Shown here piece by piece: positions 47,454-56,794 of a DNA stretch of 64,000 nucleotides; position 1 is the first letter of the stretch; the number at the start of each line of letters is the position of its first letter. The notes beneath the pieces were generated by a model. It worked only from the letters and a program-made list of their open reading frames with translations. It was not told where the DNA came from and ran no database searches. The DNA lies in the NCBI RefSeq assembly GCF_031599675.1, contig NZ_CP134223.1:2480001-2544000 (forward strand), in the 5' to 3' direction. A program made the position numbers and the translations under genes. The DNA comes from Paenibacillus pedocola. GTDB lineage: Bacteria; Bacillota; Bacilli; Paenibacillales; Paenibacillaceae.

Positions 47454-48907
47454 CCGGTATGCCCCGGAAGATCGTCATTATCGGCGGAGGCCTCAGCGGC
47501 CTCAGCGCCGCTTTTTATGTCCGCAAGTTTTACCGGGAAGCCGGATACCGGCCTGATATTGTGCTGATCGAGAAGGAAACTGCACTCGGCGGCAAAATTG
47601 AAACCTTGCACCGCGACGGCTTCGTCATTGAGAAGGGGCCGGATTCCTTTCTGGCCCGCAAAACAGTGATGAGTGATCTGGCCAAGGAGCTTAAGCTGGA
47701 TCATGAGCTGGTTACAACCAATCCGAATGCCAAGAAGACGTACATACTGCAGCGGGGCAAGCTTCATCCGATGCCGGCCGGGCTGGTTCTCGGCATTCCT
47801 ACCGAGCTGAAGCCGTTCCTCAAGAGCGGCCTGGTATCCTTCAGCGGCAAAATGCGGGCGATGCTCGATTTCGTGATTCCGCCGCGCCGGAGCAGCGAAG
47901 ATGAGTCGCTCGGAGACCTGATCGAGCGGCGCCTGGGAACAGAGGTCCTGGAGAATATGACAGAACCGCTGCTCGCCGGGATTTATGCGGGTGATATGCG
48001 TAAGATCAGTCTTCAGGCCACCTTTCCTCAATTCGGTGAAGTCGAGCGCAAGTACGGGAGTCTGATCCGTGGAATGACTACCGGCCGCAAGCCCGTCGAG
48101 ACGCATACAGGTACCAAGAAAAGTGCCTTCCTGACCTTCCGTAATGGTCTGCAAAGCCTTGTGGAGGCCTTAATCCGTGAACTGCATGATGTGGAGCAGC
48201 GGACCGGAGCGGCAGCAGCGGGGATTACCGTGCTGAACAATGCTGCAACAGATGCCGCGCGGTATGAGGTGAAGCTGGAGACTGGTGAAATTCTGCAGGC
48301 GGATGATATTTATGTCACCGTGCAGGATTTTGCTGCAGCGGAGCTGTTCCGTCCGTATGTTGATGTATCTCCGCTGGAGAACGTTAATTATGTATCCGTT
48401 GCGAATGTGGTGCTGGCTTTTGCCAAGAAGGACATCGTCACCGAGTATGACGGCTCTGGCTTTCTAGTTCCACGTAAGGAAGGACGCAATATTACAGCCT
48501 GCACCTGGACCTCCACGAAATGGCTGCACACCAGCCCTGATGACAAAGTGCTGCTGCGCTGCTACGTCGGGCGTTCCGGTGATGAGCAGAATGTGGAGCT
48601 GCCGGATCAGGCGCTGACGGAACTGGTGCTGAAGGATCTGCGGGAAATCATGGGAATTACGGCTAAACCGCTGTTTGCGGAAATTACCCGGCTTAAGCAT
48701 TCGATGCCGCAATATCCTGTCGGGCATCCGGCCAGAATAGCCGGTTTCCGCAGTGAGCTGGGACAGAAGCTGCCCGGCGTTTATGCTTTTGGCGCAGGCT
48801 ATGATGCTATAGGCTTGCCGGACTGCATTAAGCAGGCTAAGGAAGCTGCCGAAAGCGCTGCGGCCGGCTTGAAGAAACAGCCGGAACCCGAAGCTGTATT
48901 CATTTAA
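47450..48907 (+). CDS. hemY: Coproporphyrinogen III oxidase, HemY type
   Basis: 485 residues of FAD-dependent oxidase. The dinucleotide site IVIIGGGLSGLSAAFYVRK is at the N-terminus, with ETALGGKIETLHRDGFVIEKGPDSF next, and the C-terminal FAD motif GVYAFGAGYDAIGLPDCIKQ. It oxidises coproporphyrinogen to coproporphyrin in the Gram-positive heme route. Start coupled to hemH by an ATGA overlap. Confidence 0.95.
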   Translation: MTGMPRKIVIIGGGLSGLSAAFYVRKFYREAGYRPDIVLIEKETALGGKIETLHRDGFVIEKGPDSFLARKTVMSDLAKELKLDHELVTTNPNAKKTYILQRGKLHPMPAGLVLGIPTELKPFLKSGLVSFSGKMRAMLDFVIPPRRSSEDESLGDLIERRLGTEVLENMTEPLLAGIYAGDMRKISLQATFPQFGEVERKYGSLIRGMTTGRKPVETHTGTKKSAFLTFRNGLQSLVEALIRELHDVEQRTGAAAAGITVLNNAATDAARYEVKLETGEILQADDIYVTVQDFAAAELFRPYVDVSPLENVNYVSVANVVLAFAKKDIVTEYDGSGFLVPRKEGRNITACTWTSTKWLHTSPDDKVLLRCYVGRSGDEQNVELPDQALTELVLKDLREIMGITAKPLFAEITRLKHSMPQYPVGHPARIAGFRSELGQKLPGVYAFGAGYDAIGLPDCIKQAKEAAESAAAGLKKQPEPEAVFI

Positions 48908-48909
48908 TT

Positions 48910-48955
48910 AAAGAACGGTGAGCCGGGATGATTCGGCTTCACCGTTCTTTTTTTT
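48910..48955 (+). terminator. Terminator of hemEHY
   Basis: AAAGAACGGTGA and TCACCGTTCTTT arms with an inner CCG/CGG, then a long T run. Confidence 0.92.
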
Positions 48956-49063
48956 GCCGGATAATGAAGTTAACAGCAGCAATACTCCCTGCGGTTTGGA
49001 GGGGGGAGTGTGAGTTATGCTATAATAGAAACACTTTTAATACAAAGGAGATTCTTAGTACCC

Positions 49064-50425
49064 ATGTATCCGCCGCGATCACGCAAAAGAGAGAAGAATA
49101 AGCGCAGCAGTAAACGCCGACGCAGAACGGTATGGTCATGGATTAATGTAAGCTTATTATTATTGATTACTGCCATGTTAACCTATTATTTTATTGGAGA
49201 CCCTGGCGGCGGCCCGACCTCGCAGCCCCCGTCAGCGGAGACAGCAGGTTCGCCATCCCCATCCCCGGAACCTGTTATTGCTCAGCCTTCCGCAACGGTG
49301 ACACCTGAGCCGGAAGCTACTGCGTCACCTGAGCCGTCGCCTTCCGCTACTCCGGAGGTTTCACCAACACCTTCTCCATCTGAGGAGGCTGCTGTAACCT
49401 CTTCGCCAGACAGCAGCGGTGCAGGTGATAACAGTTCAGGGGATGTTTCCGGCTTGCCCGGGGATGTTTCAGGGGCGACCGTTAAGCTCAATTTTGCCGG
49501 GGATGTCATTTTCTCGGGCAAAGTAGCCGATTTGCTTCAGAAGAAGGGCTATGATTATTCCTACTCTGCGCTGGATGGCATGTTCCAGAAGGATGATCTG
49601 ACCATTGTAAATCTGGAGACTCCGATCACCACTGGTGGCGTAGGTGCAGAGAATAAGCAGTATGTGTTCAAGGGAGCCCCGCAGGCGCTGGATGCGCTCA
49701 AGTCAGCAGGTGTGGATGCGGTCAATCTGGCCAACAATCATACGCTAGACCAGGGTGAGCAGGGGCTGCTGGATACACTGAACAACCTGAGCACACGGGG
49801 GATCCCTTATGTAGGCGCAGGTAAGAACAGCCAAGAAGCATACACCGCCCAATATTTTGAACGAAACGGGATCAAGATTGCACTCCTCGGCTTCACCCGT
49901 GTCATTCCACACAGCGATTGGATGGCGGGGGCAAGCAAGCCGGGAGTAGCCAGTGTCTATGACAGTATGGAAGCGCTCAAGACCATTTCAGCCGCCAAGA
50001 AAAAAGCGGATCTGGTTGTAGTAGTTGTCCATTGGGGCAAAGAGCGGGTGGAACAGTATGACGCTGCCCAGCAGACCCTGGGCCGCAGCTTCATTGATGC
50101 AGGAGCAGATCTGGTCATGGGCGGTCATCCGCATGTACTGCAGGGGATCGAACCTTACAAAGGCAAGTGGATTGCCTTCAGCACCGGGAATTTCATTTTT
50201 ACACGCTCAACGACTGCGGCCACCTGGGAGACCGCTGTCTTTCAGGCGGAATGCGGCATCACAGGCCAGTGTTCGCTTACTCTGCATCCGATGGATGCAG
50301 AATTAGGCCAACCGGTGCCAATGAATGATGCTGACGGACAGCTTTTGCTGAACAAGGTTCAGTCCTTATCTTCCGGCTTAGTCAAGATCGGCAGTGACGG
50401 ACGCGTTACCCAAGCCGGTAGATAG
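49064..50425 (+). CDS. CapA-family (PGA_cap) metallophosphatase-like protein
   Basis: 453 residues from the ATG at 49064, AAAGGAGA 11 bases upstream. A very basic cytoplasmic head (KRSSKRRRRT) and one membrane helix (VSLLLLITAMLTYYFIG) precede a ~100-residue Pro/Ser/Thr/Glu linker (for example ASPEPSPSATPEVSPTPSPS). The calcineurin-like CapA domain follows: LNFAGDVIFSG, VNLETPIT, VNLANNHTLDQG, VVVVHWGKE and VMGGHPHVLQG. It is anchored outside the cell. The family links to poly-gamma-glutamate capsule but many members lie, as here, outside cap operons. Confidence 0.88.
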   Translation: MYPPRSRKREKNKRSSKRRRRTVWSWINVSLLLLITAMLTYYFIGDPGGGPTSQPPSAETAGSPSPSPEPVIAQPSATVTPEPEATASPEPSPSATPEVSPTPSPSEEAAVTSSPDSSGAGDNSSGDVSGLPGDVSGATVKLNFAGDVIFSGKVADLLQKKGYDYSYSALDGMFQKDDLTIVNLETPITTGGVGAENKQYVFKGAPQALDALKSAGVDAVNLANNHTLDQGEQGLLDTLNNLSTRGIPYVGAGKNSQEAYTAQYFERNGIKIALLGFTRVIPHSDWMAGASKPGVASVYDSMEALKTISAAKKKADLVVVVVHWGKERVEQYDAAQQTLGRSFIDAGADLVMGGHPHVLQGIEPYKGKWIAFSTGNFIFTRSTTAATWETAVFQAECGITGQCSLTLHPMDAELGQPVPMNDADGQLLLNKVQSLSSGLVKIGSDGRVTQAGR

Positions 50426-50493
50426 GCTGGAGCAAGGCTTTGTAGTTGTAAGCAGCCCGGGGACTGATCATACTTCTGCTGGAGGTGGTTATG

Positions 50494-51225
50494 ATGAAAA
50501 ACATATGTGTTGCCCATCGCGGGTTTTCCGGTAAAGCACCGGAGAACACACTCGCCGCCGTCCGGATGGCACTTGCTCTGCCCTATGTCAGCTGGATGGA
50601 AATCGATGTGCAGCTGACCAGGGACGGCGTGCCGGTTGTGATTCATGATTTCACGCTGGACCGGACGACCAACGGTCACGGGAAGGTGAAGAATATGGAT
50701 TTTGAGCCTATGCGGCGATTAGACGCGGGAGGCTGGAAGAGCCGTGCCTTCCGCGGGGAAAAGGTTCCTTCACTCGAAGAGGTGCTGGATCTTGCTTCCG
50801 GGAGACTCAAGCTGAATATTGAGCTGAAGACGAGCGGCGACATGTATCCGGGTCTGGAGAAGGCGGTCATTGATCTGATCTCCGCTAAAGGCATGCGCGA
50901 TGAAGTAGTGCTGACCTCCTTCGATGCAGGGGTGCTTCAACGGGTAAAAGAACTGGATGCCCGGTTTCGTACCGGGCTGATCTATGACTCCCGTTCAGGT
51001 GATCCTGCGCGCAAGGTGAAGGAGCTGGACTGCTCCTTTCTGTCAATCAGCTTTACTAGAATCAACGCCGGGCTGGCCAAGCTGCTGGCCGAACGCGGAG
51101 TGAAGACCATGGCCTGGACCGTAGATAAGGCGAAGGAAATGCGCCGCCTGGCTGAGATGCATTCGGATATCATGATCTGTACGAACCGCCCGGATATATG
51201 GGGCGACACCTTTTTGGAAGTCTGA
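50494..51225 (+). CDS. Glycerophosphodiester phosphodiesterase
   Basis: 243 residues; of two adjacent ATGs the one at 50494 has the better spacing from GGAGGTGG. CVAHRGFSGKAPENTLAAVRMAL carries the first catalytic His and Glu, EIDVQLTRDGVPVVIHDFTLDRTTNG the rest, and NIELKT the metal site. A cytoplasmic UgpQ-type enzyme releasing glycerol 3-phosphate. Confidence 0.93.
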   Translation: MKNICVAHRGFSGKAPENTLAAVRMALALPYVSWMEIDVQLTRDGVPVVIHDFTLDRTTNGHGKVKNMDFEPMRRLDAGGWKSRAFRGEKVPSLEEVLDLASGRLKLNIELKTSGDMYPGLEKAVIDLISAKGMRDEVVLTSFDAGVLQRVKELDARFRTGLIYDSRSGDPARKVKELDCSFLSISFTRINAGLAKLLAERGVKTMAWTVDKAKEMRRLAEMHSDIMICTNRPDIWGDTFLEV

Positions 51226-51264
51226 CTGCATTCAAATTTGACGGGAAAGCGAGCTGAAGCTTCG

Positions 51265-51888
51265 ATGTGTGCTGATGTAAATAATGTGTACTGTGTTGGA
51301 CGTAATTATAGATTGCATGCGGAGGAACTGGGGAACAAGGTTCCTGCAGAACCGCTGATTTTTCTGAAGCCCTCCCATGCTGCTGTTCCGCTAGATAAAG
51401 CTATTATTCATCTTCCCCAGGATGCCGGGCTGATCCATTATGAGGGAGAACTTGTCCTGCGTATCGCCCGGGATTATGTGCCGGGCATGAGTGTCGACGA
51501 GCTGGTGGATGTTATGGCGCTGGGTCTCGATTTCACACTGCGGGATGTGCACAATGACCTGCAGAAGAAAGGCCTGCCCTGGACGCCGGCCAAAGGCTTC
51601 AAGAACGCCGCTCCGCTCACCCCTTATATTGCTTTTCCCGAAAAGGAAGAACTGGAAGCTACAGATTTCACTGTCCTCAAGAATGGTGTAGAGGTGCAGC
51701 GGGGGAATGTGAAGGATATGATCTTTTCACTGCAAAAAATCGTCGAATTCATCGCTGCGCGGTATGGGCTTGGTAAAGATGATGTGATTTTTACCGGAAC
51801 CCCGGCAGGGGTGGGGCCGGTCGTTTCAGGAGACTCCTTCGAGCTGTTCTGGGGCGACAAGCTTTTAGGCACCTGCCTCGTCGGTTAA
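51265..51888 (+). CDS. Fumarylacetoacetate hydrolase-family protein
   Basis: 207 residues from the ATG at 51265; the upstream ribosome site is weak and a TTG at 51238 is the alternative. VYCVGRNYRLHAEELGN and FLKPSHA open the FAH fold, HYEGELVLRIA supplies metal ligands and VIFTGTPAGVGPV is the conserved end. Likely a decarboxylase or hydrolase of a beta-keto acid (oxaloacetate-type); substrate open. Sits 15 bases before the DUF92 gene. Confidence 0.88.
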   Translation: MCADVNNVYCVGRNYRLHAEELGNKVPAEPLIFLKPSHAAVPLDKAIIHLPQDAGLIHYEGELVLRIARDYVPGMSVDELVDVMALGLDFTLRDVHNDLQKKGLPWTPAKGFKNAAPLTPYIAFPEKEELEATDFTVLKNGVEVQRGNVKDMIFSLQKIVEFIAARYGLGKDDVIFTGTPAGVGPVVSGDSFELFWGDKLLGTCLVG

Positions 51889-51903
51889 CGGGAGCTGAAT
51901 GAT

Positions 51904-52704
51904 ATGCTGTGGATATTAGGTGCCTGTGGCGCCTTGCTGGTTGCCGGAGCAGCTTACCGGAAGCGTTCGCTGAGCTTCTCCGGCATGATCGCGGCTTTTG
52001 TAATGGGTACGATTTACTTTGGAGCAGGCAATGCTTTCTGGTTCGGTATTCTTCTGCTTTTTTTTATCTCCTCAAGTCTGCTCTCGAAGCTTCATCACGA
52101 GAACAAAGCAGAGCTTGAGCTGACCTATGATAAGACCGGCACGCGTGATGCGGGGCAGGTCTTCGCGAACGGCGGAATGGGTATGCTGCTCGTCTTGCTG
52201 AACGCGGTTTATCCGCTGGAGCTTTGGGGATTTCTTTTCATTGGCGTAATGGCGACCGTGACCTCAGATACATGGGCCACGGAAATCGGCACCCTGGCGA
52301 AGAAGCCTCCCCGTTCTGTGCTGACAGGCAAAGTGCTGCCGGCGGGAACCTCGGGCGGCGTATCGCTGCCGGGCACACTAGCCGCTGCCGCGGGCGGGGC
52401 GCTGATCGGCGCTGCCTCCTGGCTGCTGCGTGCGGCTTCCGGAATGGAAGACCATTCCTTCCTGCTGCTGTCGCTAGCCGGCCTTATCGGCGGACTCGCC
52501 GGCGCGTTCGCCGACTCCATCCTGGGCGCTACAGTGCAGCGGATGAACCGCTGCTCCGTATGCGGCCGTGAGGTGGAGGCTTCTCGGCATTGCGGTCAGC
52601 CTACTGTATACGCAAGAGGCTGGCGCTGGATGGACAATGATGCTGTCAATGCGATCAGTTCCATCATTGGCGGTGCAGCCGCCCTGCTGGTTAGTTTACT
52701 GTAA
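51904..52704 (+). CDS. DUF92-family membrane protein
   Basis: 266 residues, about seven helices. RKRSLSFSGMIAAFVMGTIYFGAG, then the conserved ATVTSDTWATEIGTL, VLPAGTSGGVSLPGTLAAAAGG and GLAGAFADSILGATVQ mark DUF92. A CSVCGREVEASRHC segment could bind a metal. In plants and cyanobacteria a relative is a phytyl-phosphate kinase (VTE6); the bacterial role here is not known. Confidence 0.88.
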   Translation: MLWILGACGALLVAGAAYRKRSLSFSGMIAAFVMGTIYFGAGNAFWFGILLLFFISSSLLSKLHHENKAELELTYDKTGTRDAGQVFANGGMGMLLVLLNAVYPLELWGFLFIGVMATVTSDTWATEIGTLAKKPPRSVLTGKVLPAGTSGGVSLPGTLAAAAGGALIGAASWLLRAASGMEDHSFLLLSLAGLIGGLAGAFADSILGATVQRMNRCSVCGREVEASRHCGQPTVYARGWRWMDNDAVNAISSIIGGAAALLVSLL

Positions 52705-52739
52705 ACAGGCGCCAGAGCAAATCAATCATTTAATTGAAC

Positions 52740-52950
52740 TTAAAATAGACATTTAGGGAAAAGTGGCGGAGGGGAATTTTGGAACTGTAGGAGCGGTAGC
52801 GTCCGCCTGAAAGCTTTCCGTAGGAAAGGTCGCTTCGGAAGCATAAGCAGTCATCAGATTTCTACCGCTAATAGCGGTTCTAATCAAGAAATCTGATGAC
52901 AACAGCGGCCGAAAGTCCAAACATTCTCTGTAGTCACGACCAATCCCCAA
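52740..52950. repeat. Structured intergenic element with 14-base inverted repeat
   Basis: GTCATCAGATTTCT (52850-52863) and AGAAATCTGATGAC (52887-52900) form a perfect 14-base stem. Within the loop, ACCGCTA-A-TAGCGGT (52864-52878) makes a second perfect hairpin. The flanks AGGAGCGGTAGCGTCCGCC and AGCGGCCGAAAGTCC are GC-rich and unlike the surrounding AT-rich spacer. No ORF. It looks like a dispersed intergenic repeat or a small RNA; only one copy is in the window. Confidence 0.55.
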
Positions 52951-53002
52951 AAATAAGAATTACAAGTTCAATATATAGAGTCATTAATTGGAGGTGAACC
53001 GT

Positions 53003-53623
53003 TTGGGCGGCACAGTAAGTCACAAGCATACAGCCATTTTGGATGCCGCGTATGAACTTTTTGGTTCGGAAGGCTTCTACGAGACGAAGATGTCGGAAGT
53101 GGCAGAACGTGCGGGAATTGCCAAGGGCACGGTCTATTTATATTTCAAAAGCAAGGAAGAGCTGTTCATGGCCGTCACACGCCGTGACTGTGAGGACTTC
53201 CTCCAGCGGCTTGAAAAGCTACTGCAGGCTTGCAGCACCCTCGCGGATAAGCTGTCGGCCATTGCCGGACATCACCTGCTGTACTATTATGAGCGTAAGC
53301 AGCATACTAAACTGTTCTTCCGGGCCCCTAATAACAATCCGGAGCTGATGGCCTACATGACCCAATTCATGGAAGAATACATGCAGTCTGTAATGAAGGT
53401 TATGCAGGAGAGCGGTGCCGCCGAACCGGAGCTGCTGGCAGAGTCTTATATCGGCATGCTGGACAGGCTGAAGATGGATATTATGCTGCGTCCCGGTTTT
53501 TCGGAGGCGGATGCGCATAAGCGGGCAGAATTTGCTGCAGGACTCTTTATCCACGGCGCATTAGGCAGCCAGAATGTGCCGGCGGTACATACACTGCATG
53601 AAGATCATCAAGAAGAAGCGTAA
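53003..53623 (+). CDS. TetR-family transcriptional regulator
   Basis: 206 residues from a TTG at 53003 with GGAGGTGA 5 bases upstream. The N-terminal HTH (ILDAAYELFGSEGFYETKMSEVAERAGIAKGTVYLYFKSKEELF) is classic. The C-terminal ligand domain is unassigned. It is followed 36 bases later by an ABC-F gene, but the target is not evident. Confidence 0.93.
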   Translation: MGGTVSHKHTAILDAAYELFGSEGFYETKMSEVAERAGIAKGTVYLYFKSKEELFMAVTRRDCEDFLQRLEKLLQACSTLADKLSAIAGHHLLYYYERKQHTKLFFRAPNNNPELMAYMTQFMEEYMQSVMKVMQESGAAEPELLAESYIGMLDRLKMDIMLRPGFSEADAHKRAEFAAGLFIHGALGSQNVPAVHTLHEDHQEEA

Positions 53624-53659
53624 CCCGCTACTAAAATATAAGGCAAGCGAGGACAAAGC

Positions 53660-55591
53660 ATGAATATTATGACTGTGGAGCATCTATCCAAAAGCTATGG
53701 AGAGAAAACATTGTTCCAGGATGCATCGTTCGGGATGGATGACCGGGATAAGATCGGCGTTATCGGTGTGAATGGAACAGGAAAATCTACCTTTCTGAAA
53801 ATTATCGCAGGTTTGGATACTGCCGATGATGGACAAATCGCTATCGGCAACGATGTGCGGGTGCAGTACCTGGCGCAGAATCCACCGTACGAGCCGGGCA
53901 ATACCGTGCTGCAGCAGGTGTTTGCCGGGGATGATCCGGACCTTCGTACGATGCGTGAATATATGGAGATCCTGGCTGAGCTGGACAAGAGCCCAGGCAA
54001 TGCGGAACTTGAAGGTGCAATGGTCCGGATTGGGCATAAGATTGACGCAGCCGGCATCTGGCATCTGGAGAGCGAAGCCAAAACGGTGCTGACCAAGCTC
54101 GGCATCACCCGCTTTGACGCACAAATGGGAACGCTATCGGGCGGTCAGCGCAAGCGTGTAGCACTAGCGGCTGCACTTATTACGCCTTCTGAGCTGCTGA
54201 TTCTGGATGAGCCTACGAACCATATCGATACCGATTCGGTGGCCTGGCTGGAACAATATTTGCAGAAACGGCGCGGAGCGCTGCTGATGGTTACGCATGA
54301 CCGCTACTTCCTGGAGCGGGTAGCCAGCGTGATGCTGGAGCTGGACGGCGGACGCCTCTACCGCTATGAAGCGAACTATTCACGGTTCCTGGAGCTGAAA
54401 GCCGACCGCGAAGAGCGTGAGGCCTCAGCGGAGCAGAAACGCAAGAACCTGCTGCGCACGGAGCTGGCGTGGATCCGGCGCGGTGCCAAGGCCCGTTCGA
54501 CCAAGCAGAAGGCCAGAATCGACCGCTTCGAGAAGCTCAAGGAAAGCACAGGAGGAAGCGCGGCGGGATCACTGGACATTTCGGTGGCTTCCACGCGGCT
54601 GGGCCGCAAGATCATCGAGATGAAGGACCTGACTAAATCCATGGACGGGCGGACCCTGATTAAAGATCTGACCTATATCGCGGTACCGCAGGATCGGGTC
54701 GGCATCGTTGGCCCGAACGGCAGCGGCAAATCTACCCTGCTTAATCTGATTGCCGGGAAGCTGCAGCCGGACAGCGGCGAAGTTCAGCTGGGCGCTACGG
54801 TCAAGCTGGGGTATTTCACTCAGGAGCATCAGGATATGGATGACAGCATGCGGGCGATTGAGTATGTTAAGGAAGAGGCAGAGGTGATCCGTACAGCTGA
54901 CGGCAGTGTGATTACGGCAGGCCAGATGCTAGAACGGTTCCTGTTCCCTCCAGCCATGCAGTGGACGCCGATTTCCAAGTTGTCCGGCGGCGAGAAAAGA
55001 CGCCTGTACCTGCTGCGCGTACTGATGGGGGCACCGAACGTGCTGCTGCTGGATGAGCCGACCAATGATCTGGATATCGGCACACTGTCAGTGCTCGAAG
55101 ACTACCTCGATGAATTCCCTGGTGTCGTCTTTACCGTATCCCATGACCGCTATTTTCTGGATCGTACCATCGATAAGCTGATCGCATTTGAGAACGGCCA
55201 AATCCGGTTACATGTCGGGGATTACAGTGAATATGAAGAATGGCTGGCGAAGAATGTACCTGCGCAGAGCAGCGCGGACAAAGAAATGAACGGTAAACAG
55301 AATACTGTTCAGGAGCCGGCCGCGAGTGCCGCGGCAGTCCCTCCGGCCCGGGAAAAAGTCAAATTCACCTTCAAGGAACAGCGTGAATACGAAACAATTG
55401 ATGAGATGATCGGGCAGGCGGAACAGCATCTCGTGGATATCACTGCGCAGATGGAAGCGGCCTTTGCCGACTCGGGCAGATTGCAGGAGCTGGTCGAACA
55501 GCAGCGGCAGGGTGAAGCGGAGCTGGATCGGCTGATGGAGCGCTGGACGTATCTAAATGAGCTTGCGGAGAGAATTGCCGGCAAGGCTTAG
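53660..55591 (+). CDS. ABC-F ATPase, YfmR/Uup type
   Basis: 643 residues with two ATPase domains and no membrane part. Walker A sites are VNGTGKST and PNGSGKST, signatures LSGGQRKRVALAAAL and LSGGEKRRLYLLRVL, Walker B LLILDEPTNHID and LLLDEPTNDLD. The interdomain linker (RRGAKARSTKQKARIDRFEKL) and a C-terminal coiled coil (QEYETI-like start through LMERWTYLNELAERI) match Uup/YfmR, which act on stalled ribosomes. GAGGACAAAGC precedes the ATG. Confidence 0.92.
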   Translation: MNIMTVEHLSKSYGEKTLFQDASFGMDDRDKIGVIGVNGTGKSTFLKIIAGLDTADDGQIAIGNDVRVQYLAQNPPYEPGNTVLQQVFAGDDPDLRTMREYMEILAELDKSPGNAELEGAMVRIGHKIDAAGIWHLESEAKTVLTKLGITRFDAQMGTLSGGQRKRVALAAALITPSELLILDEPTNHIDTDSVAWLEQYLQKRRGALLMVTHDRYFLERVASVMLELDGGRLYRYEANYSRFLELKADREEREASAEQKRKNLLRTELAWIRRGAKARSTKQKARIDRFEKLKESTGGSAAGSLDISVASTRLGRKIIEMKDLTKSMDGRTLIKDLTYIAVPQDRVGIVGPNGSGKSTLLNLIAGKLQPDSGEVQLGATVKLGYFTQEHQDMDDSMRAIEYVKEEAEVIRTADGSVITAGQMLERFLFPPAMQWTPISKLSGGEKRRLYLLRVLMGAPNVLLLDEPTNDLDIGTLSVLEDYLDEFPGVVFTVSHDRYFLDRTIDKLIAFENGQIRLHVGDYSEYEEWLAKNVPAQSSADKEMNGKQNTVQEPAASAAAVPPAREKVKFTFKEQREYETIDEMIGQAEQHLVDITAQMEAAFADSGRLQELVEQQRQGEAELDRLMERWTYLNELAERIAGKA

Positions 55592-55635
55592 GCTTTAATA
55601 GCATTATTTAATCAATAGTCAGGAGGCGGCGGCCT

Positions 55636-56121
55636 TTGAAATATACCATGCTGGATGCCGTTGCCTTACGCAGCGCGGGCCAAGCGGAAGAAGCGAGGAT
55701 AATTCTGCTCAATCTTTTGATTGAGGACAGTGAGAATGCAGAGCTGCTGTACCAGCTGGCTTGGACGCATGATGTGCTGGGTCTTGAACGGGAAGCTGTT
55801 CCCTATTATGAACAGTGCCTTGCGTTAGGGCTGCCTCAGGATCAGCGGGCGGGAGCGTTGCTTGGACTGGGGAGTACCTATAGAACGCTGGGAGAGTACT
55901 CCCGTTCCAGGGAGGTGCTTCAGCAAGGGGCCCGGGAATATCCGGAGCGCAAAGAGTTCCCGGCATTTCTCGCGATGGCACTTCACAATCTGGGATCGCA
56001 TCATGAAGCGATGGAGATTCTGCTTAAGCTGCTTGCGGAAACCTCTGCTGATCCGGGGATTAAAGATTACAGCAAAGCGATCTCGTTCTATTCGGATAAG
56101 CTGGATCAGATCTGGCCGTAA
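55636..56121 (+). CDS. Tetratricopeptide-repeat protein
   Basis: 161 residues from a TTG with AGGAGGCGG about 6 bases upstream. At least three TPR units are seen: AELLYQLAWTHDVLGLEREAVPYYEQCLALG, GALLGLGSTYRTLGEYSRSREVLQQGA and PAFLAMALHNLGSHHEAMEILLKLL. It presumably binds a partner protein; none is suggested by context. Confidence 0.88.
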   Translation: MKYTMLDAVALRSAGQAEEARIILLNLLIEDSENAELLYQLAWTHDVLGLEREAVPYYEQCLALGLPQDQRAGALLGLGSTYRTLGEYSRSREVLQQGAREYPERKEFPAFLAMALHNLGSHHEAMEILLKLLAETSADPGIKDYSKAISFYSDKLDQIWP

Positions 56122-56138
56122 GGATCGCAACAATTCAA

Positions 56139-56187
56139 AAGCAAGCTGAGACCGGAGTAACCGGTAATCAGCTTGCTTTTTTTTTTT
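56139..56187 (+). terminator. Terminator after the TPR gene
   Basis: AAGCAAGCTGA and TCAGCTTGCTT with an inner CCGG/CCGG, then ten T. Confidence 0.95.
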
Positions 56188-56298
56188 GAGGCTGCTGCCT
56201 CTCTTGAAGTAACTATAGAAAATAGGCTTGTTCAGCCGGGTCAAGCACCCTGGCACTTCGTGCGACTTGTAATACAGTATTACAAGGAGGCGTTGAAG

Positions 56299-56760
56299 AT
56301 GCTGAGGATATCCCAGACGAACGGTGAGATTAAGAGGCTGATTGAAACGGCTGAAATGGCTTGGTTTGAGGTCTTTTATTCTGCCGATACCAACAAGGTT
56401 ATTTACGTGAACGGAAGAGAATATTACCGCCTGCCGCTTCGCTTCAGCACCAAAGCCAAAGTGCTGGCTTATTTCAGACAATATTGGGGAATTACAATGA
56501 GCAGCCTGATGTTCCGGAACTTAATCACTGTTACAAAAAACGGACGGCTGTATGTGGTAGCAGGGGATACCGGCCCTCTGCCTATCTTTCCGAGACAAGT
56601 TACAGTTACAAGCAGAACAGACACGAGAATCAGAGTAACCGCCGCGTTGTCCATTGTTCCGGAGTCTGATGATGAGATTTTGATGGTCCGGTATGTTATC
56701 AGCAAGTCCGGTACGAGACTGATTATTCTAAATAGAAACCAGAAGGAAATGATGCCTTAA
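56299..56760 (+). CDS. Unknown protein, tandem paralogue A (possibly IseA-like)
   Basis: 153 residues from the ATG at 56299 with AAGGAGG 9 bases upstream; the 42 codons before it contain the terminator and are not coding. No signal peptide, no Cys. The pattern AWFEVFYSADTNKVIYVNG, YYRLPLRFSTKAKVLAYF, NGRLYVVAGDTG and VRYVISKSGTRLIILNRN recalls the fold order of IseA/YoeB inhibitors of DL-endopeptidases, but those are secreted. I treat the link as weak. Roughly 60% identical to the next gene. Confidence 0.65.
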   Translation: MLRISQTNGEIKRLIETAEMAWFEVFYSADTNKVIYVNGREYYRLPLRFSTKAKVLAYFRQYWGITMSSLMFRNLITVTKNGRLYVVAGDTGPLPIFPRQVTVTSRTDTRIRVTAALSIVPESDDEILMVRYVISKSGTRLIILNRNQKEMMP

Positions 56761-56794
56761 TCCAGTTAATACATTATTCAGAGGGGGAGCGGCT

